This document shows positions 13,801-27,689 of a stretch of DNA of 64,000 nucleotides, piece after piece. This stretch comes from Drosophila persimilis (taxonomy: Eukaryota; Arthropoda; Insecta; Diptera; Drosophilidae): contig NW_020825294.1 of NCBI RefSeq assembly GCF_003286085.1, positions 11,926,501 through 11,990,500 of the forward strand, in the 5' to 3' direction. Under the pieces are notes generated by a model. It worked only from the letters and a program-made list of their open reading frames with translations, was not told where the DNA came from and did not search any database. The position numbers and the translations under genes are program-made. How positions within the stretch are numbered: the stretch's first letter is position 1; the number at the start of each line of letters is the position of its first letter.

Positions 13801-13979
13801 CAAATGGAAAAGAGAAACTGAAAGGTGAAAACTGAAAACTGCGTCGCCGACGGTGATTAAAAAGCAGCTACGCCATTTGTTGTAGATATACTCGTATTTT
13901 TCGTACGCCCCTCCACCATCTCTGGTGTCTCTTCAGGTTAGCTACGGCCATTTTCATTTGCTAGAAAGTTTAAGGTCCT
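10830..13979. other. Gene-free stretch
   Basis: No supported coding region. It holds a (GT)n run at 11891-11925, a GTATCT/CTGTAT-rich patch around 12085-12135, and otherwise ordinary AT-rich non-coding DNA. Confidence 0.55.
11891..11925. repeat. (GT)n microsatellite
   Basis: About 17 GT units with one GTA interruption. ORFs reading Cys-Val or His-Thr repeats across it are artefacts of the repeat. Confidence 0.9.
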
Positions 13980-14470
13980 TCATACATAAATAAGCAGTAA
14001 GTAAGCGGCGACGGCTCCGGCGACGGCGTCGGCGGTGTCGCCTCAAAGTACAGCGGCAAACAGCAGAGGGCACGACAGTGCGGCAACAACTAAGCGGACA
14101 TGACACCCTCCACAAGAGCGCACTTCAGAGAGGACCAACAACAACAACAACAACAGCAATAACAGCAACAACAGCAACAGCGACACTCATCAACAACGGC
14201 CCAACAAGAGCGATAAAACAAGCGCAACAAGAACTCTGCAACATGAGAAGAAGCGCGACAGGAGCATCACGACACATCGTCCTCAGCCGCGAGTCCGCCA
14301 CGAGCCGAACAGCCGCGAGTACCGAGCCTGACAACGCCTATGCCAACGCCAACGTGTGGCAGACGTTTGGCAGTATGCGTGCGAGTGTCCTTTCAGCAAT
14401 CAGTGTGGCAGTGTGGCACTGTGGCACTGTGGCACTGTGGCAGTCAGTCAGGGCTGCTGGCACATAATTA
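13980..14470. other. GC- and CAA-rich block resembling a 5' non-coding exon
   Basis: A locally GC-rich segment with GGCGAC repeats (about 14005-14040), followed by CAA/CAG-rich sequence (14136-14190) and a TGTGGCAC repeat (about 14405-14440). This mix is typical of 5' untranslated exons of developmental fly genes. The plus-strand 129-aa ORF here is dominated by CAA and GCA repeats and I do not call it a protein. A transcript is only a guess. Confidence 0.2.
14136..14190. repeat. (CAA/CAG)n imperfect microsatellite
   Basis: Trinucleotide run of CAA with CAG and AAT interruptions. Confidence 0.8.
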
Positions 14471-17400
14471 AGGACATCGTCGGCCAAAGCGAAGGCAACG
14501 TGAACAACAACGGGAATGGAATTACATTTTGAGATACTCTTACTGAATGGAATTTAAAGATGCAAATAATCAAATAAATTACTAGAATCTATACATTTTA
14601 GGTTTTTAATCATTATAATTATATTCTAAGAGCTCAATCATAAGTACTATATCTAAAATATTAAGGAGAATGCATAATTTTCAGAGAGTGGGATAATAAA
14701 TCTTTATTCGTTAATTATTCCTCTTGATAACTAAATTTATTTAGCTAAAGCACTGCAGACACTAACTACTAACTATACTTCCTCCCTTAATCTTCTTTTG
14801 CACATAATTATTGACTGACATTAAAAAGATTTGCACTGGCTTAACAAACAACCCTACGCACTTCGTATGCCCCGACGAGCTTTCAAGGGTATGCGTATAT
14901 GCGTATACATATCTATAAACACACTCACAGTTGCACTTTTGTTTCTGCTGTCTTCTCTCTGCCGCCTGGCTGTTTGCATTTGAATTTTCTGATGAGTGCT
15001 GGGGCGCTATGGTGTACGCCCCGCACACCTGTCGTGTGGCTGTAGGTGTGGGTGTGGGTATAGTGAGGGAATGCCGGAGTCTGCCTGAATGAATGATGAA
15101 AAGAAATGACTAAAAAAGCTGCCAGGGCCCGGGCCCGAGCCGGAGACGGAGCAGGAGCCGGAGCTGGAGCCAGAGAGAGAGCGAGCCGTTAACACAAGCT
15201 TGAAGCACGAACGGCAGCCTGTATGGTGGGTCTGGGTCTGGGTCTGGCCAAAAGACAAAGCCTCAAATGAGCATAATGAGCATAAGAAGGCGACGAAGCC
15301 AAAAGTGCTCTCAGGCGCAGTCGGCTTAGAACAATGCAGCACGAATTGTGTCATGTTATTAATGAAAAAGAGCCAAGTGCAGGGATGTACTAGACGGCGG
15401 CTGGTCAAAATGAGCAGCGCCTGTAGAAGATGGAAACAAAAACAGGATGCCGGAGCACTTTTAATATGCAACATGATAGCAAATGTGTCCATGTGCGTGC
15501 GTTTGTGTGTGTTCTCTGCGAAATGAAAATGAGAATGAGAATGAAAATGAAAATCAAGCAAAGCCCAAAAACCACGGCACTAGAGCAAACAAACGGACGG
15601 ACGGAGCGGAGCGGAGCGTGCGTCAAGTTATTTATTTGGCAATTGTTCGCTGGCTTTTATTGTCCTCGGAGAGGCTGCCACAGCCACTGCCACTGCCCCC
15701 TCCGACACCGCTGCTGCTGCGACACTCTCTGTTGGCTCTCGGAACACCCACTCAGCACCACCGAACCATCCAACCACCCACCAGCTGTGCCAGCTGTGTA
15801 TTTAAATGTGTCTGTGTGGTCTTCAAAGGTCAATGGAACAATTTTAAAATGCTTGCCCGAGAAATAAACCAAAAGAAAATCAAGCTGGAATCCGTATACG
15901 GGGACAGGCACTGCAACCTCAAGGGTATCCGGAACGGAGCTTGACGGAGGGGAGCATCCAGAGCCAGGGAGCCATAGCCTGAGCAGAAAAAATACCTAAA
16001 TTATGCCTGTGGTTATGGCCGTTGCTGTGTGAGAGAGCTGCTCCTTGCAGCTTTCGAGTGTGATGAGTTTTTAGGGCGTGGATCAGTCTTTTTTTCACAA
16101 ACTTCATTTTCGTTATACTCTTCTTTGGCAACAATGTTCGAAAATTTATCTATCTAAATTAACAGCAGCTAATGTCAGCACTAAATTTTGTACAATAAAT
16201 ATAAAATATTTCGAATCATTGAGTAAGGAATGTATCTTTCTTTTACAATTTATGCATTCGCCTGACGACTTGATATTTAGTTCGAGACAAATAATTCAAC
16301 CAAATTATTCATATTAAATTTGTTTAGTACAAAATTTGATAAAGAAAAAATATGCGAAGACATATTAGAGTTTTCAAAGAGCTGGAGATATATTTAATTT
16401 TTCTTGGAAATAACTATTTGTTGGTATATTCATATACGTTCAAACTTAATTAGTTCAACGAATTATTTGGCCCGCAATTTTAAATAAATAATTTAAAAAT
16501 TGGCTCTACTTAATATTTCGAATTATTTATTTTTCAAATTAAAAACATTGGAGGTGATGGTTTGTCTCTTTTAAATAAATACTCGCACAACAAGCCATAT
16601 ACTTGCACTTAGCACTCACCTCTTCTGTGTTCCTGTTTGATTTTGCAATCAATATAACTAGGCGATCCGATTGGTATATAAATATTTAGTTGATTTAGGT
16701 GAATAGTTGTTATTAGAAATGCTCCATTTATTGTTTTATTCATTAAATTTGTTTTATTTTTTTGTTTACAAATACTTTATCAAATTTGTCTGCCGCGACC
16801 TCTTGAGATTTCATGAGTGTAATGCCAGTAATTTTATCTCAATAATGATTATATCTTAGATGCGAGATATATGCGATTATCGGAATATGCATATGTACGA
16901 CTATGTATCGAGTGGATCGAATGATTTAATTAAATTTAAAGTGAACAAATTTCCACAGTAGATCTTTTGTTTTCTTTGGTATTTACTTTATCAATCTTGT
17001 GCGTGTTTCGCCTGCTTATTGAAAATTAAAGCAGCAATCGCTGCGTTTTTATAACAATTTTCTATATAACAGAAAATTTGCATTCAAAGTGATTTCTTCT
17101 TGTTTCGGTTGTTGCTGAGTACAAATGATAGGTATTAAAATCCATTTGTCGCCTCCTTGTGTGCACAAATACTTCTTCTTTTTTTGTATATTGTTCGAAT
17201 AAATTTTACAGTATATACAATATGTTTAAAATATCTCTCTTTGTCATCGTTAATGTTTAATGCTTATAGTTTATTTTGTTTAGGTTTTGTGCAGTTTTCT
17301 TTGTTTTAGTCTATATGTTAAGCCTTTTTCCATTGCTTCGGTAATATTGGTTTCGGGTTTTTAGTGTCGAACGATAAAAGATTTTTCACGCAGTTTTCGA

Positions 17401-18360
17401 TTTTCGGTTTTGTGCGCGCACTGTTGGATTTTTGTAATTCCTCTCACTCAATCAGAATAAATATTGCTTAGCCTTAAATTATGTGTATATTTTTCATTTT
17501 ATTTATATAGTTTTCGGTTTGTTTTAGTTCTGTCATCCATAGCTCGAGGCTGCAAAGCGGAAAAAAGGGAAAGAAAGGAAACGAATTGGAATTTAGTTAA
17601 TTTCAAAAGCCACCAATTATTCAGCAGGCAATCATCACGAGTTTCTCACTTGTTGACAATGCCAATGCCCCAGAATATCTTTCGCTTTTACTCCCACCAT
17701 CCTCCATCCACCATCCACCATCCCGACATCCTCCCACACACAATACACAATTTGAACATAAAAGTAACCATTGCCATTTATTTTTTGGCACCTGTTATAC
17801 ACACACAGACATACACGCACACATACATACACCTGCACACAAGGAGTGAAAGAGCGAACAAAAGGAAGAGAGACAGAGAGAGAGTTGCACTTGACATGTA
17901 TCCGCAAGATACTTTCCATTTTGAAACAGCATCGCCTTGATGGTCAATTAGAAATTTGGCAGAACATTTGCGGGCGCCATCAAATCGAATCGAATTGAAT
18001 CGAAATAATAATAAAAATCAAAATGGAAGATAGGGAAAAATAAAAATAAAAAATAGATGAAGGAAGGATGTGGAATGGGATGGGAATGCAAAATGTGTGT
18101 GTACAACAATGTTGCGACGGTGACAATCATCCTGATGCTGATGATGATTATGATAACGATGATTTTGATGCTGCTGCTGATGGAATTTTCGCAAGCTCAC
18201 ACATACAAATAAGCAAAGTCTATATATTTTGCCCAAGAAGAAATAAGAATATCAATTTCCTCCTCTTGGAAGGCACACACACACATACGAACTCACTCAC
18301 GCACGTTGAGTTTCTACGCACACACTCGCTCACGCAGTTCCATCTCTAGATTACATACAG
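14471..18360. other. Gene-free stretch
   Basis: No supported gene. The 15000-15900 part is GC-richer and carries several overlapping ORFs on both strands rich in simple repeats (GGAGCC, GAATGAAAAT, GGTCTG), with none convincing. 16080-17480 is very AT-rich with only short ORFs. 17800-18350 is CA-rich. Confidence 0.55.
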
Positions 18361-18641
18361 ACACGCACGCGTGTAAACGATATATACCATATATATTCAT
18401 GAACAGTTTGGCTGTTTTACCTGCTTGTCTGATGGTATGATGGTATGATGGTCTGATGGTCTGGTGGTACACAGGAGTATTCGAGCAACGTTTTCTAATT
18501 TATTCCCATGTCTGTATGTGTGTGGTAGGCATGTATTAGTATCTATGTACATGGCATTTTAGTGCACAGTACACGCACGCACACACTCTCGCCGATACAC
18601 GCGCGCGCACCGTTAGCGACAGACAACAGGCACAGGCAGAG

Positions 18642-18659
18642 GCACACACACACACACAC
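18642..18659. repeat. (CA)n microsatellite
   Basis: Short perfect CA run inside a CACGC-rich stretch. Confidence 0.85.
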
Positions 18660-19191
18660 GCTCGCACGCACTCACGCACACGCTCGAGCAGCACACACAG
18701 ATACGGACACTGACACGGACACAGACCACAACCAACGCGACGCGACACTACGCTGATGGAACTCAATCTCTCGGTGGCTGTGCACGGAGAAAAAGGCAAC
18801 TGACAGCACAACCCGAAACCGGAACACCAACTGAATCCGATGCTCGTCCAACAGTGCCAGCCAGGCAACCCTGGAAGTGACTGCAGAGGCGACGAATGCC
18901 AGCGAGCCCTGCCCGAGCATCCAACGAAACATCCTTGTGCAGAAAACGAGCGATGGCTCTTGCTCTGGCTCTGGCTCCTGCTCGGGGTTCGGGGTTCGGC
19001 GATTGGTGGGGGGAGGTGATTTTTTGCTAGAGCCAAGGCTGGAAGATGTGACCATACACGAGTCCTAGCGAGTCGTCAGGACTCGTGACTCCTGTGCCTG
19101 GAAGAAGCTTAAAAGCTCTTCCCTCAAAGCTCGTTCCTGTCGCTTACCTTGTGGAGGCTGTAAGAGAGTGCTGGAGGTGCGCAAATAGTCC

Positions 19192-19214
19192 CACTCTCTC
19201 TCTCTCTCTCTCTC
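19192..19214. repeat. (CT)n microsatellite
   Basis: Perfect CT dinucleotide run, directly followed by AAGAGAGAA, so it can pair back on itself as a short hairpin. Confidence 0.85.
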
Positions 19215-19400
19215 AAGAGAGAATCTCCTCAACTCCCTGAACCTCTCTCTCTGAATGCTGAGCCGAGCTTTCATGGTGTTAGTTAACCTAAAGATAAATG
19301 CTTCTAGAGAGGGTAGCGGTGGGAGTGGGGGTGCTGTCAATAGAGACGTGCTCCTGTCGATTCACCTCCAGATGTTGGGCACTTTCCATGAGAAATAGGT

Positions 19401-22400
19401 TATTCAGTTGAGATAACTAAAGGACAGTAAACGTATTGATTGCTATGTCAGTGCAACACGATCCATTAGATCAAGTGCATACTCCCACCGAGCTGAGAGC
19501 GCTATTCACAAATACATATGTATGTAATAAATGTTAATTGTTAAACCAACAAATACAAATAGATAGCTTAGATAATGAGAAGACATACAACAGGTAAAGA
19601 AACCACAAGGAACACCAACATTAATTTCCCAACTTAAGCCGAACGCCAATATATGTACATATTTACTTATGTATAGATTATTAATATTATACGATCCTTA
19701 CTGATAGCCAGTTCTAATCATGCTTCACAAAGGTCAACTATTTTCATGTACCCCTTATTCCGCTGTACACCGCATTACTTGACCTACTCTACTGCAAACG
19801 CGATCATTCAGTGCAATCGAAACTAATTTGAAAGTATTTAAAGTACACATGACACATTCATTCATGCACTCACCACGAATACAGGTTTCAAGACCTTACA
19901 CGCACACTAACATGAGCTCACACACGGACACTTCAATACTCCCTCGCACATAGAGACTCAGCATGCGTAAGGTCCAGAGCCAAAAATGATTTATGACCCC
20001 ACAAAAAAATTAATTTAAAGTAAATTCGCATGAATGAAAAATGGCTTTCACAAACGAAAAACTACAAGGCGCCCTCAGAGCGAGAGCGAGGGCGAGAGCG
20101 CCCTTAAAGAAACCCATAGGGAAAGAGAGAGAGTGAGAGAGATGCTGCAGAGAGTCCTGTGTCCTGTCCTTTCGGTGTGCTCTTTGGTTTTGGACACTTG
20201 TAGACAGTTTTCTCTTAAGAGTCTCTCTTTGAGAGCTTTTAACTCACTCTCAAATTACTTTGGCTTGCCAGAATACCTGCCTTCCATTGCAGTTATCCCT
20301 GTTTGTCCTTCCAGTGGCTTCCAAACCTCTCTACCTCGCGCACCCGACGCGCAGCTGCACGAATCAAAAAGTAGGAGCTGCTCCTGCTCGGCTTTTTTTG
20401 CTTGTTTTGTATTCCTTTTTGTTTTTCCCTCGTGTGGTATCCATGAATGAAGGCTTCTGATAATGTCAGCCAGGCAGGCAGGCAGGCAGGCAGACTGGCC
20501 GACAGTCGAGGCATTCGCGCCTGGCACGCAGCGAGGTGCAGACAGGCCGAGACTGCAGGACATGCAAATGCCATCGGCATCCATCCAGGATCTTTAGACT
20601 GCTGAATGTTTCGGGTTGGTGAATTAACATTTTTGATTATCCAACATAGCCCATAGCAGCAGTTGCTGGCCGTCCTTGATTGCGTATACGCACACGTATA
20701 CACAAAATGGTTGTCGTCTTTTGTTGCATACTTTCCAGCGCCGCATTTCTCCGTTCGAATTTGTTGGGGAGTTCGATAAGCTTAAAGAAGGATTTTTTCA
20801 TTTTTGTTTTTAGACTAATTTCTTCATTATTTTTTATTTTATTAGATATTAATGATTTTGTTCACAAACTCTCCAATGCTTTTTTCAATACACAGAATCT
20901 GAGAACCCATTGGATGGTTTAAAGACACGTATGTATATACTATTGACTGTTGATACTACTGAATACAAGAGTTCGATACAAGATCTGAATCGTCGAAATA
21001 TTTTCCTTGTGTGCTACTTTTCCCATTCCCATTAACATTTACACCGGATAAAAATCAGCTTATTTGTCGCACTTGAGACTCATACAAATTGAGTCTGTCA
21101 AAGCATTTATAGCAATTGTTCTCTTAAACTCGTAACCTACGAAAAGTGTAGGCTTCGCAAATGACAGCTGTAAGTTACGTAGAACTAAAGCATTCAGATT
21201 AGTGCGCTGGCGGTAATTAAATGAAAATGGTAAACAAAACAAAACTGAAGCCAAAAGGAAGGGTAATTAATTTTCCCACTCCGTTTTCACTGCCACGCTT
21301 CATCCTTGCACCATCTCAATCTCTATCGCTCTATCCCTCTCTCTTGTTTCTGTTGTTTCTGTATCTTTTTGCTGTTGGCCTTTGTCGCCTGCTCCTTCAA
21401 TTGCTTTATTTTTATCACAAACACAAAGCCCACACACAGATACTCTCTCACACAAAGATACACATTTGTTGTGGCTGTCCCAGCCGCAATCTAAGTGGCC
21501 TGCTCCAGTATCTTTGTATATCTCTTTTCCGTGCGAAGCTTTTCAGATGATTCCGCCGGCCCACAGCCTCGCCCCCTGTTGGCTCTCTCCTGCCCGACCA
21601 CAGCTCTTTGTTTGTGCGGATTTTATTTAATTTTCCTGGCACTTTGTTTGTCTGCCTGTTTGCTTATTTGTTTTGATTTTTCATGTTTCGTTTTTCAGTT
21701 CAGTTCTGTTTTCCCAGGGTTTGTAGTTGATTTTTAGTTATGTTAACCTTTGCCTTGGCTTTGACTTGGCTTCGGCTTCGGTTTCGGCCTCGGCTTCGAT
21801 GGAGAGTCTGGTCTGTCAGTCCTTCGAGAGGTATCAGAGAGATCAGATAATGGAAGTATCAGACATACGACGCGAGAGTTCAGCGAACTTTGCTTTGAGT
21901 AGGGACTCGTTCTTTGGCAGTGGCCTTCTAGCAGTGGCATAAGCTTCCCCACTTAAAGCTGTCATCTAATATTTGTATATTATACGATCCAAACCAAAAC
22001 CGAACCATCAATCGCGTTGTATTGACCCATTTAACCAATGTCCATTCCATGCCCATTCCAAAACTCTTACACTTTTGCTCCCCCCATTGGATGTCCATTG
22101 GATGTCTGCTCCACTTGGCAGCCTGCTCAAATATTAATTCATATCAAGGTTTTGGCATTCATTTTCAATCCAACATCCTCAACCCAAGCCCCAACCCCAA
22201 CCCCAACCCCAACCCCAAAACGAACTCGAACCCGAACCCACTGGCCCGTGTCCCAGTTCGCTTCGGTTGGGATCGGGTAATGAAATTTAAGCAGATTCGC
22301 AAACAAAGTTCTGCAATAAAATCAACAAACCGCAAATAAAGTGCAATTTAGAGCAGAGACTACGAAAGGCAGCAAACGGAAAAAAGGAAAAACGGAAAGC

Positions 22401-23011
22401 AGAAGGAAAAGGCTTTTCATTGCACCCTTATATACGACAAACGCCGCACCGCACCGCACCACGCAGAGGCAGGCGTATAGGTCTCTTGCTCAAACCATCC
22501 GCAAGACTCCTTTCCTCAGACAACACAAGCCAGTTTTTGGTTGCATTTCCTTGTTAAGAAATTGGCAACAAGAGGCGACAAATTTTATGGAGAGCAGAGT
22601 CTTGCCGGCAAGGCCGAACAGGAACTGCATTTGTGGCCCTGCCAAATTGGCAGTTTCAGTCCTCGTCCTCGGGCACTTCATTGTTTCAATTTTCCTCTCT
22701 GATTTGCCGATAATTTATGCAGCTTGATTTCACCTCTCACTTTCTGCTTGTTCACTTTTCCAATTGATTTCGTGACTGTCAAATGAATTGTCGCCAGGCA
22801 AAGGCAGCACTCTACTCCTATCCGAAAACTGTTTCGAGGACATTGGCGTTGAAAATTAGGCGTTCCGATACTCGGGGAATTTGGTATTCTCTCCTAGTTG
22901 GCATCGATAAGAGCGGTAGGAAGCGGCAGAACAAACCCAAGTCGAAAGCCACGCTGATTCACTTCGAAACTGCAAGAGGAAGGGAAGAGGGTATTCTGTT
23001 CTGTTTAAGTT
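19401..23011. other. Gene-free stretch
   Basis: No supported gene. Landmarks are an (AGGC)n run at 20471-20493, a (CCCAAC)n run at about 22189-22219 and a GGCTTCG repeat at about 21760-21800. The stretch ends at the 5' edge of a gypsy remnant near 23012. Confidence 0.55.
20471..20493. repeat. (AGGC)n microsatellite
   Basis: Perfect tetranucleotide CAGG run of about six units. Confidence 0.85.
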
Positions 23012-25920
23012 TTGCTAAAGTATAGGGACTTTTTCCTTGAAAATTATGGAATAAAATTAGTTTTTGAAAATGGAAAGCGAGTGACGCAAAGCAATATTGT
23101 CTCAATTGAAAATAGAGTATTAGTGACAAATAAAGATAGTGAGATGATGTTATCAGATATCAATAATAATGGATTATTGAAGGATGAAAATTATGAGAAT
23201 AAGATTAGTGACCAATTGAATTGTAATAACATTGACTATTTATTGAAAGATAACAAGCAAAAGCATATGGCAAGTGAATCATTAGAAAGAACCGACATAG
23301 ATATACCGTATATATATAGTATTGAAATAACAAAAGAAGAGGACAGCTTTAATATCGATCCAAAGCGAACGGATAAAGAACGTAGTAAGTTCATGGCATT
23401 GATAAAACTTAACTATTCAGACTTAACTAACATTCCAGCAATTCAACATAACTACGAAATGAATCTCAAACTTAAATCAGAAGAACCTGTACGCACTGCT
23501 CCGAGAAGACTTTCATATCAGAGAAAAAAGAAGTAGATACCCAAATAGATGAACTTTTGAAAAAAGGATTCATAAGAGAAAGTAAATCGCCTTACAGCTC
23601 TGCAATAGTATTAGTTAAAAAAAAATCAGGGGAAAAAAGAATTTGTGTAGACTACAAACAGCTTAATAAGATTTGCATTCGAGATGGATATCCAATGCCA
23701 CTAATAGACGACTGCTTAGAGAGATTAGAAGGGAACACAATTTTAACACTTTTAGATTTGAAACACAGTTAAGTAGTAAAGTAGCAGAAAAGTAAAAGTA
23801 GCAGAAAGTTCGGTGCAGTATACAGCATTTGTCATACCTAGCGGACAATATGAATATACAAGAATGCCTTTTGGACTTATGAATGCACCAGCAGTATTTG
23901 TGAGATTTATTAATTTCATTTTACAATCATTAATTGCGAAGGTAATGTAGTAGTTTATATGGTTCGATATCGCTATAGGTTTCAGGTCGTTGAACGAACA
24001 TCTAATAACAGTAGGTAGACTTTTAAGAATTTTCGCAGAATATCGACTGGAAATTAAGGTTAGTAAATGTCAATTTGGTTATGAAAGTATTAAGTTCTTG
24101 GGATATACCATTTCTGGTAAAGGAATAAGCCCAAACTGTGAACACACAGCAACCATTAAGCATCTGCCATTGCCAAAAGATCGCCATGAAATGCAAAAGG
24201 TTTTAGGATTATTCTCTTATTTTAGGCGTTTCATTCCTGCTTACTCGAAAATAGCAAAACCATTACAAGAACTTACAAAACCTGGAACGAAGTTTGAGCT
24301 TCAAGACAAATGCATACAAGTTTTTGAATATCTTCGAGAAAAACTGATTTCGTTCCCAGTATTAGCTCTGTATAATCCAAATCCAAACAGAATTGCATTG
24401 TGATGCAAGTAGTGAAGGCTTTGGTGGAATTTTGTTGCAGAAATAAGATGAAAATAAGTTTCACCCAACAGCATATTTTTCACAGAGATCGACAAAAGTA
24501 GAGGCAAGATACGAAAGTTTCAAATTGGAAACGTTGGCTGTGATCTATTCATTGAGGAAATTTCGAATTTATTTAGAAGGGATCCCGTTTAGAATTATAA
24601 CAGATTCTAACTCAGAAGTTTTATGTTTAGGAAAGGGACGTCTTCATTCAAATATCGCCAGATGGGCCATAGAACTAGCAAATTATAATTATACTTTAAA
24701 ACATCGTAGTGGAAAATATATGCCCCATGTTGACACCTTAAGTAGATATCCTTCAGCGCTTAATCAAGATATTGAATATGAACCAATAGTGACAATTCAG
24801 GAAAGTGATAACAAAGACCGAATAGTTTCCGTGATTGAGTGTGACGACATTAATCTTCAGCTTCAGATAGCACAAAACAGGGACTACTATATAGGAAAAT
24901 TAAAAGAACAATTGGAGCATGGACCTGTTAAGAAATTTTCATTGAGTGATAGAATTGTTTATAAAATAGGTGAGAGCGACGTTGAGTTGTTTTATGTCCC
25001 AGCTGAAATGGAAACGCAAATAATCAGAAGAGTTCACGAAAACTTATGTCATTTAGGAACTGAGAAATGTATGAAAGAAATCTTAAGACATTATTGGTTC
25101 CCGAATATAAGATCTAAAATCGATTCGTTTATAAGAAATTGTTTAAATTGTATCATGTTTTCAGTCCCCACACATGCGAATAATCGACCACTTCCCGCTG
25201 TTATATCAAAGAAGAAGCATGTATGTATTAGTTATCATTGACGCCTTTACGAAATTTGTAAAATTGTTTTCTGTAAATACGACAAGCACTAAAGAAGTCA
25301 AAACATCTTTTTCAAAGTATTTTCAATTTTATAGTCGTCCACGTAGAATTATTTGCGTTAGAGGAACGTGTTTTACATCATTCGAATTTAATACATTTTT
25401 GTTAGAAAATAATATAGAACATGTGAAAGTGGCAACTGCTTCACCCCAAGCGAATGGTCAGGTAGAACGGGTAAACAGAACCATGAAAGCTATGCTCGCC
25501 AAAATAACTGAGCCAATAAATCACGAAGATTGGAGCAAACTTTTAATAAAGGCTGAATATGCAATTAATAACTCAGTCCATTCGACCACGAAAGAATTGC
25601 CTTCAGTTCTGTTATCCGGAGTCCAACAGAGGGGTTGTAATATTGACGCGTTAACAGAATACTTAGATGATAAACAAGAGCGAACTCAAAGCGATTTAGA
25701 ATCAGTACGTAAGAAATCTTTGGATAAAATCGAGCATTGTCAGCAGAAGAGTGAAAATTATTTTGAAAGGAATCACAAAAATCATATTGAGTTCTTGGAA
25801 GGCGATTTCGATGTAATGCGAAACATTGACACCACATTGACAAATACAGGGGTCCGTACATCATCAAAAAGGTATTGCCGAACGACAGACGGCTACAACA
25901 AGCCAGCCTTCCAAGGAGAA
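23012..25920 (+). mobile_element. Decayed Ty3/gypsy LTR-retrotransposon pol remnant
   Basis: Broken pol-like reading frames appear in the expected order. A pre-RT linker spans 23012-23536. The RT start, with VDYKQLNKIC, is in another frame from 23557. The RT palm is damaged near 23760-23985, and the YxDD catalytic motif is not readable. The RT thumb/connection (FLGYTISGKGI) spans 23990-24403. RNase H follows (about 24400-24760, ITDSNSEV, with DTLSRYP at its end), then an HHCC-type integrase finger (25020-25160) and integrase core (25174-25560, IIDAF and NGQVERVN). The usual second catalytic Asp of integrase is replaced (ICVRGTCF). Stop codons and frameshifts separate the pieces. I see no gag, protease, env or LTR, so this is a 5'-truncated dead copy. 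Its closest family cannot be named from sight. Confidence 0.85.
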
Positions 25921-26575
25921 TAGAAAGAAAGGTCCCACTTACGCGTAAAAACAATTCAGCCATGGGGCAAACTTTTGCTAAAGATCATAAAGACTGCGCA
26001 GGATGCGCCGCAGAGAAAAAGTGGAGAAGCCTTTTATGGAGCGACGAAACTAAATAAATTATTAGGGAATGAATGTGAAAGTAAGGTAGGAAGCCCTAAA
26101 CGAAAGAATTTTGATCCATGTTTAAAAAATAAAAATTTTTCAAACATGGAGGTGCCAGTTAAAGATATGGGGCTGCTCATCCTGGTACGGCGTAGGTCAA
26201 TTTTTTCTGACAACGAACAGAATGGACGCTGAGCAATACAAACCCAGATTGCAGACAGTTATGCTACCTTATGCTGAAGAAAACATGAGTTTCCATTGGG
26301 TATTTAAGTAATATAACGACCCAAGGCACACATCTAAGCTTTTGACCAACTTTTTTGAGGACCAAACAATAGACGTTTTAAAGTGGCTTCCTAAATTTTC
26401 CGACTTAAATCCAATCGAAAACTTGTGGGGAGATTTACGAAACAAAATTAGCTAAGTTTTCATTTTCAAATAATCCAAAATTATGCGAGGGCGTCCAAAA
26501 ATTGTGGTATGAGACACCTGCCAGACGCTTATTACAAGACGCCAAAAATAATTATAAGGGTGACAAAAAATAAAG
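25921..26575 (+). pseudogene. Decayed Tc1-type transposase fragment
   Basis: Frames 25875-26057 and 25975-26232, and a broken frame at 26220-26460, match Tc1 transposase landmarks: WRSLLWSDETK (first DDE region), MDAEQYK, LPYAEENM, a damaged second catalytic block (a stop and Tyr where QDN is usual, then NDPRHTS), and DLNPIENLWGDLRN near the third acidic residue. The N-terminal DNA-binding part is missing and stops interrupt the frame. It begins where the gypsy remnant stops, so one element probably landed in or was joined to the other. No terminal inverted repeats were seen. Confidence 0.75.
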
Positions 26576-27689
26576 GTGGATACATCGGATATTAACTATT
26601 AAATCCCATTTAGGCAACAAAAAAAATATTAATAATCAGTTAACAAACTTTTTTCATAACAAAATTTGAAGAGTACCTATTATTTTGAGCAGCCTGACAT
26701 TGACTCTGAAGTACAAATTGATCGCTTTTCTTTTATAACATTATCCTATAATATAATAAAGTTTATTTTATTGAAAACAAATACTGTTGGTATAATTGAG
26801 AACTAATTTTAAGTTTCAAATATTGAATACAACTGCTTTTTGTTATGTTAAAGTTTACGTAGATGTGTGTACCTATTATTATGATCAAGTGTGTATGTGT
26901 TATTGAAAATTTCCAAATAAGGCCAACCCGTATAAGGGTATTATAGAGGCATGCCGATTAAGGAAATGGGCAGATTGGCGTAATCAGTCTGAAAGTGACT
27001 CCTACTTAAATAGTTAACAATTTATATATACACACATATAATTACAATTACTCTTAATTACATATTTACGATCGAGGGCGATCTAATTGTCAGGATGGTC
27101 GAGCTGTTAGGTTGTTTTAGTATTATAACCCTATATTTGTATTTATCTTGCTGCTAGCTTATGATTATTAGAGTTAATCTACAATTGTATTTATTTGAAT
27201 GTTGTACGGAATATCGAAAGTATCCGAATAAGTATCGACATGAATTATCGTCCGATAGTTCTAGTTCTGCGACCTAGAACTATGCGAAAACTAGATCGGA
27301 AGAGAACTAGAGATCGGAGTTGGGTTCAAGAGCCACTTTTGCTGTATCGACAAGAGGGACAGGTTGGTGAGGAATAAAGAAAATAATAATCTTAAAACGT
27401 AAAAAAACATCAGTGATAACGTAACGTGCGAAACTGACCAAACTATTGATATTATCAGGTGCAAAACGCAAAAACGCTCATAAATGAAAATTATCCAAAT
27501 TAACTCGATTAGCGCTGTTCGCTATCGATTTTAAAACACTCAAATTATGCTTTCCCTGTGACCGCACTGAGTTTATTTATTTGTATTATTATTTATTGTT
27601 TTATATTTTTAAGGTGCTTCAATAGTACCAGAAGGGCTCGGGGTAAGATTGGTTAATGCTGCATTATTTTGTTGTAGAAAGGTGGACTG
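26576..27689. other. AT-rich gene-free stretch
   Basis: No supported gene. A short segment at 27225-27320 repeats CTAGTTCTG/CTAGAACT-type words on both strands, so it may be a small inverted-repeat element remnant. The end of this stretch grades into the first tandem unit at about 27690. Confidence 0.5.

Larger units (their letters stand above)
18361..19400. other. Simple-repeat-rich stretch without clear gene
   Basis: Contains a GATGGT/TATGGT minisatellite (about 18430-18470), a CA run (18642-18659), GACAC and TCTGGC repeats, and a CT run (19192-19214). The 166-aa and 127-aa minus-strand ORFs read through these repeats (Ser-Val, Glu-Pro and Ala-Cys runs) and are not supported as genes. Confidence 0.5.

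Noticed and set aside
15007-15944. Several 145-184 codon ORFs
   Set aside because: They overlap on both strands and read through simple repeats (Ser-Gly-Ser, Glu-Asn, Phe-His runs).
18536-19055. 166- and 127-codon minus-strand ORFs
   Set aside because: Composed largely of translated CA, GACAC and TCTGGC repeats.
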